Source: an uncultured Planctomycetaceae bacterium (lineage in GTDB: Bacteria > Planctomycetota > Planctomycetia > Pirellulales > Pirellulaceae). From it: 5,866 bases of DNA. The DNA lies in the NCBI GenBank assembly GCA_937967755.1, contig CALBTA010000403.1, positions 1-5,866 of the forward strand. The letters run 5' to 3'. How positions within the stretch are numbered: position 1 is the first letter of the stretch; the number at the start of each line of letters is the position of its first letter. Under the pieces are notes generated by a model. The model worked only from the letters and a program-made list of their open reading frames with translations. It was not told the DNA's origin and ran no database searches. Below are positions 1 through 4,703 of the stretch, piece after piece. Both the position numbers and the translations under genes were made by a program.

Positions 1-1
1 G

Positions 2-880
2 TGTGGTTCCTGCTTGGACAAAAAGTCCGGCGCCCGGGATTTGGGTTGCGGGCTGGACATTGTCGATAGGATCATGGAGCCGGGCAGTGACGCCGACTAT
101 GCCGACAAGCTGCCTGACCACATGGTCTACCAGTACGACAGCGCCTACCACGGCAAAACGGCAAAGCGTTCCATCGAAGGCCCGCAAATCTGCACGAAGG
201 CGGGCCGCGTCGAAACGGAGATCATCCGCGGCATCGATTTTACCGCCGTGAAACTTTCTTACCGTTACACGTTGGCCGCGCCGCCGCACAAACCTGGCTC
301 GCTGTGGACCCAGACGCTGGTGTTTCCGCACGGCCAACGTTACTTCGTCAGCAGCGACCGCATCGACGCGGTCAACTCCAGCGAGGCGATGTTCCTGAGG
401 ATCGACATGCCAGGCCACATCAAGCACAACGCCGGCGATTCGTTTAGTGAAGTCTATCTCAGCTATCACGGCCGCATCGAATCCAAATCGTTCGCCGAAG
501 ACTTCGCGCCAGAACAGCGCTTCAACTTTCGCCGCGATACGTGGAGCAAGAAACATGATGAACCACCCCAACGTTTCATCCGCGCCTACCGGGTAAGAGA
601 CAAGGAATCCGGCAAGCCCGGGCCTTGGCTGGCCGGCATGACGCTTGACCCATCGGTCGTGCACGAAGCGTGGTGCCATCAGCGGGGCTACGTCTGCATG
701 ATCGAAGAGTTCGGCGGAGAACCGATCACCGCGGGCGAGTCGTTCGGTGCCGCGTTCATCGTCGGTTGGTTTGACGACATCGACCAAATGCACAAAGTCT
801 ACGACGCCCACCGCGGCCACCGTGGTTTGGAAGTTGAAAAGTCGGGCTGGAAGTTGACGAAACATGTTGACAAGCCTTAA
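2..880 (+). CDS. Hypothetical protein, 5'-truncated by the window edge
   Basis: I do not recognise this family. The frame is open to the window edge and reads C-G-S-C before a TTG at 14, so the true start probably lies upstream; 292 residues are visible, ending at TAA 878-880. There is no membrane helix in the visible part. The chain alternates short polar and hydrophobic stretches with many Tyr, Phe, Trp, His and Gly (for example around VKLSYRYTLAAPP, QTLVFPHGQRYFVSSDRI and FLRIDMPGHIKH), which suggests a beta-rich, possibly extracytoplasmic fold. The C-terminal part has GESFGAAFIVGWFDDID and then a basic tail. It lies 27 nt upstream of the yhdT-like gene in the same direction, so it is probably co-transcribed with the symporter and could handle or sense the same substrate; that is inference from position only. 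The coding call rests on length, sensible protein composition and operon fit. Confidence 0.8.
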   Translation, partial: CGSCLDKKSGARDLGCGLDIVDRIMEPGSDADYADKLPDHMVYQYDSAYHGKTAKRSIEGPQICTKAGRVETEIIRGIDFTAVKLSYRYTLAAPPHKPGSLWTQTLVFPHGQRYFVSSDRIDAVNSSEAMFLRIDMPGHIKHNAGDSFSEVYLSYHGRIESKSFAEDFAPEQRFNFRRDTWSKKHDEPPQRFIRAYRVRDKESGKPGPWLAGMTLDPSVVHEAWCHQRGYVCMIEEFGGEPITAGESFGAAFIVGWFDDIDQMHKVYDAHRGHRGLEVEKSGWKLTKHVDKP

Positions 881-893
881 GTCAAAGGCACAC

Positions 894-898
894 AAGGA
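894..898 (+). promoter_or_regulatory. Ribosome binding site of the yhdT-like gene
   Basis: AAGGA lies 9 nt before ATG 908, in the 27-nt gap after the upstream stop codon. It supports this ATG as the start. Confidence 0.6.
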
Positions 899-907
899 CA
901 ACCCCCG

Positions 908-1204
908 ATGGCGAAACCTCAATTCGATCCGGTCTTCCTCCACGCCCGGCGTGAAGCGTTGTACATCTTAGGGTTGTTCGTTTTCTGCTTCGCCTGGGCG
1001 ATGGGTGTTTACCTCGTGGATGGTTACTATCCACGCGGCGACATCCCCGCGGAAATCGCATTGGTGTTCGGCATGCCGCGGTGGGTCTTTTGGGGCATCT
1101 TGGCACCTTGGTTGTTCTGCATCGGATCGACGGTTTGGTTCGTATTCTTCTTCATGAAGGACGACGACCTCGGCGAAGCCGACGGTGACAAGGTGAACGG
1201 GTGA
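908..1204 (+). CDS. yhdT: YhdT/DUF997-type small membrane protein, probable symporter partner
   Basis: This 98-residue protein has two predicted membrane helices, about residues 17-37 and 59-82, a short loop containing YYPRGDIP, and an acidic tail starting KDDDLGEAD. The stretch from FGMPRW into the second helix (residues 54-70), followed by a charged DDD/E tail, matches my recollection of E. coli YhdT, where a PRW motif precedes the second helix and the protein also ends in acidic residues. YhdT is about 80 residues, so this one is slightly longer. In E. coli yhdT sits directly beside panF; here the PanF-like gene starts 4 nt after this stop codon. Small two-helix proteins encoded beside SSS transporters (YjcH with ActP, YhdT with PanF) are a known arrangement, though the job of YhdT is poorly defined. 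I infer a small subunit or assembly factor for the downstream symporter. Confidence 0.85.
   Translation: MAKPQFDPVFLHARREALYILGLFVFCFAWAMGVYLVDGYYPRGDIPAEIALVFGMPRWVFWGILAPWLFCIGSTVWFVFFFMKDDDLGEADGDKVNG
1190..1196 (+). promoter_or_regulatory. Ribosome binding site that decides the symporter GTG start
   Basis: AAGGTGA lies inside the 3' end of the yhdT-like gene, 12 nt before GTG 1209. An in-frame TGA at 1194-1196 rules out any earlier start. The next in-frame ATG (residue 22) would cut the first membrane helix, so GTG 1209 is the start. The spacing is somewhat long; the 4-nt gap to the upstream stop suggests translational coupling. Confidence 0.55.
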
Positions 1205-1208
1205 CACG

Positions 1209-3182
1209 GTGACACTCCTCTTCGCATCGACTGGCGGCAACAGCGGCGCGCTCATCGTCTTCTGCCTCTACATGTTGGCAGTCTTCGCGATGGCGGCGTT
1301 GTCGCATCGGGTGTTGGCTAGGCGGAAGTTTCTCAGCGAGTATTTTCTCGGTAGCCGTTCGCTCGGCGTGTGGGCCTTCGCGCTGACGTTCGCCGCGACC
1401 AGCGCCTCGGGCGGAAGTTTCATGGGCTTTCCGGCGGTCGTCTACGGGCATGGCTGGGTCGTGGCACTGTGGATCGGCAGTTATATGGTGGTGCCGATTC
1501 TGGTGATGGGCCTGTTGGGCAAGCGAATCAATCAACTCTCGCGCAAGACCGGCGCCATCACGCTGCCCGACTTGCTGCGAGACCGCTTTGAAAGCGCACC
1601 GCTGGGCGGGCTGGCGACGTTTCTGTTGGTCTTCTTCGTCACGATCAATCTCGTCGGCCAGTTCAAAGCCGGCAGCGTCATCTTGCAGGCGCTGCTGCAC
1701 GACGTTCCGCAATACCAGGCGGCCGTGGGCCGGTTTGGAGAGTTGCTCCGCGGTGTTCCTTGGCTCGCTTCGCAGGAAGTCTCGCCCGGCCCTTTGCTTT
1801 GCCTGCTGGGGTTCGGCGTCGGCGTGATCGTCTACACCACCTACGGCGGTTTCCGTGCCGTGGTGTGGACCGATGTGCTGCAAGGGGTCGTGATGATCGG
1901 CGGCGTGGTTATCATGCTGCCGTTGGCCATCTACTACGCCGGCGGGCTGGCGGGTGCGACGCGCGACATGGCCGATCAGACGCCGCCGCGCGAAGTGACG
2001 CTGCGCGTCGCCCGATCGGCAACCGGTGATACTGAATCCAATCATGACATCCTCCCTTCTGGAACATGGTTACAAATCGCCGCAACCGACGATCAGCCGC
2101 GCCGGCTATTCCGCACCAGCGCCCGCGGCCATTTCGCCGATGGCACGCATGGGCAACTGGTTCGCACGTCGGCCGATTCCAAAGACGAAACCCGCTTCGA
2201 CATTCCGGCCTATGAAATCACGACGGCGAAACAAATTGACCAAATCAAAGTCTCCCCACACTTGCTCGATCACAACGTCACCGCCGTTGGCCGCGGCAAG
2301 CGCTATGCGTTCGGCGCTGGCGAGCGTAACACCTACGTCACCGGGCCAGGGCCCAGCCTGGCCGATGAAGCAGGCTTCCTGCCGCTGTCGCTAGCCATGT
2401 CGTTCTTTCTGATGTGGACGTTTTCCGGTGCCGGCCAGCCGGGCAACATGGTTCGGCAGATGGCGTTCAAAGATTCCCGCACGCTGCGCTACGGCATTCT
2501 TACGCTTTGCTTTTACTACTCGCTGATTTACTTTCCGCTGGTCGTCATCTTCTGTTGCGCCCGGGTGATTCTTCCCGGTTGGGAAATCGACCCCGACCGT
2601 ATCATGCCCGAGATGGCCAAAACGCTCACATCGTCGGCTGGCTTCCCCTGGTTGGCCGGGCTGCTGGTCGCCGCCCCGTTCGCCGCGGTGATGTCGACCG
2701 TCGACAGCTTCCTGTTGATGAGCAGTTCCGGCGTCGTCCGTGACATCTACCAACGCAACATCAACCCGGCCGCGTCGGAAAAAACAATCAAACGCCTGAC
2801 GTACATCGTCACGCTGGCCATCGGCAGCGCGGCCATGTTTGCGGCGATCAACCCGCCGAAATATTTGCAACAAATCATCATCTTCACCGGCAGCGGGCTG
2901 TCGACCAGTTTTCTGGTTCCGGTCGCGTTGTCGCTGTACTGGCCGCGCTTCAACCGGGCCGGCGCGATCAGTTCGATGCTGGCCGGCTTCGTCAGCTACA
3001 CATCGCTCTACGCGGTCGGCTTCGCCCAAAGCGGTTATGAACAAATGCAACCGCTGCAACTCGGCAACTTTCACCCTTTCGTCATCGGAGCAATCGTTTC
3101 GCTTTCAACCGCCATCACCGTCACACTCCTCACCCGCCCGCCTGAAGAACACCTGACGCGCAAGTTCTTTTACAAACCGTAG
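1209..3182 (+). CDS. panF: Sodium:solute symporter (SSS family), PanF-like, with enlarged outer loops
   Basis: This inner-membrane transporter would couple Na+ entry to solute uptake. Of 657 residues, the conserved core fits 13 helices: about 12-32, 50-72, 82-104, 134-160, 194-211, 218-243, 388-411, 425-452, 479-505, 527-547, 555-577, 583-604 and 621-642. PanF-like landmarks are FLSEYFLGSRSLG (41-53), YTTYGGFRAVVWTD (209-222) and AAPFAAVMSTVDSFLL (488-503). The last is the helix whose Ser/Thr residues help form the Na2 sodium site in SSS proteins. E. coli PanF has about 483 residues. The surplus lies mainly in two loops, residues ~163-195 and ~253-387, both predicted to be outside if the N-terminus is outside as in PutP. 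Pantothenate is the natural guess from the PanF likeness and the adjacent yhdT-like gene. However, SSS substrates are hard to predict, and this could instead carry another carboxylate, a sugar or an amino acid. Family is secure; substrate is not. Confidence 0.93.
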   Translation: MTLLFASTGGNSGALIVFCLYMLAVFAMAALSHRVLARRKFLSEYFLGSRSLGVWAFALTFAATSASGGSFMGFPAVVYGHGWVVALWIGSYMVVPILVMGLLGKRINQLSRKTGAITLPDLLRDRFESAPLGGLATFLLVFFVTINLVGQFKAGSVILQALLHDVPQYQAAVGRFGELLRGVPWLASQEVSPGPLLCLLGFGVGVIVYTTYGGFRAVVWTDVLQGVVMIGGVVIMLPLAIYYAGGLAGATRDMADQTPPREVTLRVARSATGDTESNHDILPSGTWLQIAATDDQPRRLFRTSARGHFADGTHGQLVRTSADSKDETRFDIPAYEITTAKQIDQIKVSPHLLDHNVTAVGRGKRYAFGAGERNTYVTGPGPSLADEAGFLPLSLAMSFFLMWTFSGAGQPGNMVRQMAFKDSRTLRYGILTLCFYYSLIYFPLVVIFCCARVILPGWEIDPDRIMPEMAKTLTSSAGFPWLAGLLVAAPFAAVMSTVDSFLLMSSSGVVRDIYQRNINPAASEKTIKRLTYIVTLAIGSAAMFAAINPPKYLQQIIIFTGSGLSTSFLVPVALSLYWPRFNRAGAISSMLAGFVSYTSLYAVGFAQSGYEQMQPLQLGNFHPFVIGAIVSLSTAITVTLLTRPPEEHLTRKFFYKP

Positions 3183-3205
3183 GCCGCGTTTCTCCGAAAC
3201 CGGCC
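3182..3205 (+). terminator. Possible terminator hairpin at the end of the symporter operon
   Basis: GGCCG (3182-3186) pairs with CGGCC (3201-3205). After a bulged C, GTTT (3188-3191) pairs with AAAC (3197-3200), leaving the 5-nt loop CTCCG. The stem begins at the last base of the symporter stop codon. No T-run follows, so this is not a classical intrinsic terminator. It may instead stabilise the mRNA 3' end or be chance in GC-rich DNA. Confidence 0.35.
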
Positions 3206-3236
3206 ACCGTGCAACGAGTGATCCGGCGGCATAGAA

Positions 3237-3252
3237 CGGACCTCCAGGTCCG
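3237..3252. repeat. Short palindrome, possibly a decayed copy of a dispersed element
   Basis: CGGACCT (3237-3243) and AGGTCCG (3246-3252) form a perfect 7-bp inverted repeat around CC. It is preceded by TAGAACGGA (3232-3240), nine bases also found at 4594-4602 in the terminator downstream of the TlpA-like gene. A 2-nt loop is too tight for a full RNA hairpin unless the closing pair opens, so it may act as a DNA palindrome or be a decayed repeat copy. Confidence 0.45.
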
Positions 3253-3437
3253 CACACGACGGGCTGCAAATTTCGCACTCCGCATTTCTATAAGACATTC
3301 GGAATGGAAATCGCTGCGGGATGAAAAATTAAAAAACCGGGTGGAAATGCGCTGCTTCCGGAGCCTGGCGGTCTTCGCTACGCGATGAAATCTCTCGAAT
3401 TCGGGCGATTCACGAACCCGAGGGCGGGGTGATTCGG

Positions 3438-3443
3438 TAGAAT
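3438..3443 (+). promoter_or_regulatory. Weak candidate -10 box for the TlpA-like gene
   Basis: TAGAAT differs from TATAAT at one base and lies 75 nt before ATG 3519. No good -35 hexamer sits at 16-18 nt spacing; TTCACG at 3409-3414 is 23 nt away, which is too far. This is the best sigma70-like box I see in the gap, but it could be chance. Confidence 0.2.
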
Positions 3444-3505
3444 GGAACGCTTGCCCGCTTGCGGCTGTCGGCTTGCCGCCGCCGAAACTCCAACGCCTGT
3501 TCAAC

Positions 3506-3511
3506 GAAGGA
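3506..3511 (+). promoter_or_regulatory. Ribosome binding site that sets the TlpA-like start
   Basis: GAAGGA lies 7 nt before ATG 3519, a near-ideal Shine-Dalgarno. It favours ATG 3519 over the in-frame TTG at 3459, which would add 20 residues before an otherwise normal signal peptide. Confidence 0.75.
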
Positions 3512-3518
3512 ACTTCCC

Positions 3519-4574
3519 ATGCAACTACTCGCTGAGAATCGCCGGATTGCCACTTTTCTGATTGGGGCGGTGCTGTTTGCATCGGGGGCGATTGCCTTGC
3601 GGGCCCAGGATGAAGAGAAAAAGGAAGACCCGTACGCCGTGCCGGCAACCGATGACGTGGAGGAGTTGCTCACGTTCATTGAGGATGTTCGCGACCTGAA
3701 ACCCTTCGGGCGCCCGCGAGGCCCGGCTGAGTATCGGGCGCTCAAGCGCTATCAAGCCAAAGCCCCGGCCGCAATCGCCGCGGCTTCGGAAAAGATCCTC
3801 GCCAAGGCTGATAAAAAATCGACCGAGTACGCCGACGCGTCGGCCTACCTGCTGGAATCAAAGGTGATGCACTTCATCGACGCCGACGAGGAAGAGCGCG
3901 AGAAGATCGTCGCGGCGGTCAAAAAGCATATGGAAGAATACGGCGTCCGCCGGGACGAAGCGGGCGTGGCTTACGGGATTTCGCAAGCGCTCGAACGGGA
4001 AAACCCGAAGCTGGCCGCGGCGGCGTACACCGACTTCGGGAAACTGGTGAAGACCAGCGAAGACGAAGAGCTGCGCGAGCTGGCGAAGCTGTTCGAAGGA
4101 CCCGGCCGCCGGCTGGGGTTGGTCGGCAGCGAAATGGAAGTCTTTGGCACCACGCTGGAAGGGGAAGAGTTCGACTGGGAGAGCCACCGCGGCAAAGTCG
4201 TGCTGATCGATTTCTGGGCCACCTGGTGCGGGCCTTGCTTGGCGGAGATTCCGAGTTTGAAAGAAGCCTACGACAACTACCACGACCAAGGCTTCGAAAT
4301 CATCGGCGTGAACATTGACGAGCGCAAGATAACGACTGAGCAATACCTGGAAAAGAACCCGCTGCCTTGGCCGCAGTTGTTCCAAGAGGAAGAAGGCAAC
4401 GAGTTGGCCGAACACTACGGCGTCAACGCGATTCCGTTCATCGTACTGGTCGGCAAGGACGGCAAGGTAATCGCCACCGATGCCCGCGGCCCCAAGCTGC
4501 ATAAGCACCTGGAAGAAATCTACGGCCCGCCGCAAACGAAGGAAGCAGACGACAAGGAAGGCGAAGAAGAATAG
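3519..4574 (+). CDS. Exported TlpA-like thioredoxin-family protein with helical N-terminal domain
   Basis: This 351-residue protein probably acts outside the cytoplasm as a thiol:disulfide oxidoreductase. A signal peptide is visible: basic NRR at 7-9, a hydrophobic core at about 10-26, and likely cleavage near LRA|QD (residues 27-31). A charged, Ala-rich helical region follows (about 43-195), with no family I can name. The thioredoxin-like domain spans about 200-335: GTTLEGEEFDW, then KVVLIDFWATWCGPC with the redox pair C237/C240, then EIPSLKEAY, and the cis-proline loop at P306 in NAIPFIVLV. All the key redox residues are present. The tail (residues 338-351) is Lys/Glu/Asp-rich. Planctomycetes carry many such TlpA fusions, and their substrates are mostly unknown. 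It has its own ribosome binding site, sits 336 nt after the previous gene and ends before a strong terminator, so it is probably a single-gene unit. The protein is acidic overall. The family call is secure; its partner is unknown. Confidence 0.95.
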   Translation: MQLLAENRRIATFLIGAVLFASGAIALRAQDEEKKEDPYAVPATDDVEELLTFIEDVRDLKPFGRPRGPAEYRALKRYQAKAPAAIAAASEKILAKADKKSTEYADASAYLLESKVMHFIDADEEEREKIVAAVKKHMEEYGVRRDEAGVAYGISQALERENPKLAAAAYTDFGKLVKTSEDEELRELAKLFEGPGRRLGLVGSEMEVFGTTLEGEEFDWESHRGKVVLIDFWATWCGPCLAEIPSLKEAYDNYHDQGFEIIGVNIDERKITTEQYLEKNPLPWPQLFQEEEGNELAEHYGVNAIPFIVLVGKDGKVIATDARGPKLHKHLEEIYGPPQTKEADDKEGEEE

Positions 4575-4587
4575 AACAGGGCACAGG

Positions 4588-4624
4588 AAAAAGTAGAACG
4601 GATCGCCGATCCGTTCTGCTTTTT
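4588..4624 (+). terminator. Strong rho-independent terminator after the TlpA-like gene
   Basis: The arms 4588-4604 and 4608-4624 pair over 17 positions around the 3-nt loop GCC. The core is AGAACGGATC against GATCCGTTCT (perfect), then a T-G wobble, a G-C pair and five A-T pairs. The run of five Ts ending at 4624 gives the U-tract, and the matching five As give a U-tract on the other strand, so it could terminate in both directions. It starts 14 nt after the stop codon. Its TAGAACGGA arm matches the palindrome at 3232-3252. Confidence 0.88.
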
Positions 4625-4636
4625 CTATGTTAGGTG

Positions 4637-4670
4637 CACTCGTTCTGTAAGACGAAGTGTCACTCCGTCT
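4637..4670. repeat. Three-arm inverted/direct repeat in the gap before the lipoprotein gene
   Basis: AGACGAAGTG (4650-4659) pairs at 9 of 10 positions with CACTCCGTCT (4661-4670), separated by one T, so a real hairpin would open its top pair or two. CACTCGTTCT (4637-4646) is an 8-of-10 direct copy of the right arm and could pair in part with the same middle arm. This resembles a degraded intergenic palindrome. Because it precedes the lipoprotein gene by 33 nt, a leader role is possible but unproven. Confidence 0.4.
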
Positions 4671-4703
4671 GGACGCAGTACTCTCAATCCAATTAAGAAT
4701 CTC

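Larger units (their letters stand above)
3183..3518. other. Intergenic region between the symporter operon and the TlpA-like gene
   Basis: I find no convincing gene in this 336-nt gap. It holds the hairpin at the symporter stop, a short palindrome (3237-3252), an A/T-only run AAAAATTAAAAAA at 3324-3336 that stands out from the GC-rich surroundings, repeated CTTGC words around 3449-3476, a weak -10-like box and the ribosome binding site of the next gene. The A/T run could be a bent or UP-like promoter element, but no good -35/-10 pair follows it. Confidence 0.6.

Noticed and set aside
14..16. TTG as the start of the first gene
   Set aside because: The frame is open to the window edge and no ribosome binding site precedes it. 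The gene is more likely truncated.
74..76. ATG as the start of the first gene
   Set aside because: The AGGA-like sequence before it is only about 3 nt away, and the upstream residues look like continuous protein.
1152..2045. Minus-strand open frame of 297 codons opposite the symporter
   Set aside because: The product is rich in Arg, His, Gln and Ala with no domain logic, and the + strand there encodes recognisable transporter helices.
2026..2394. Alternative + frame across the symporter insert, suggesting a frameshift or separate gene
   Set aside because: The symporter frame is continuous from 1209 to 3182 and resumes conserved helices after the insert. The other frame gives Arg/Ser/Pro-rich nonsense-like protein.
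2391..3074. Minus-strand open frame of 227 codons opposite the symporter C-terminal half
   Set aside because: The composition is typical of an antisense shadow and the + strand has the conserved STVDSFLL region.
3289..3294. TATAAG as a -10 box
   Set aside because: It is close to consensus, but no recognisable -35 lies 16-18 nt upstream and the leader would be over 200 nt.
3402..3422. Inverted repeat TCGGG ... CCCGA in the intergenic gap
   Set aside because: Only five paired bases around an 11-nt loop; expected by chance in this composition.
3459..3461. TTG as the start of the TlpA-like gene
   Set aside because: ATG 3519 has GAAGGA at ideal spacing and opens a normal signal peptide. The added residues are Arg/Cys-rich and look non-coding.
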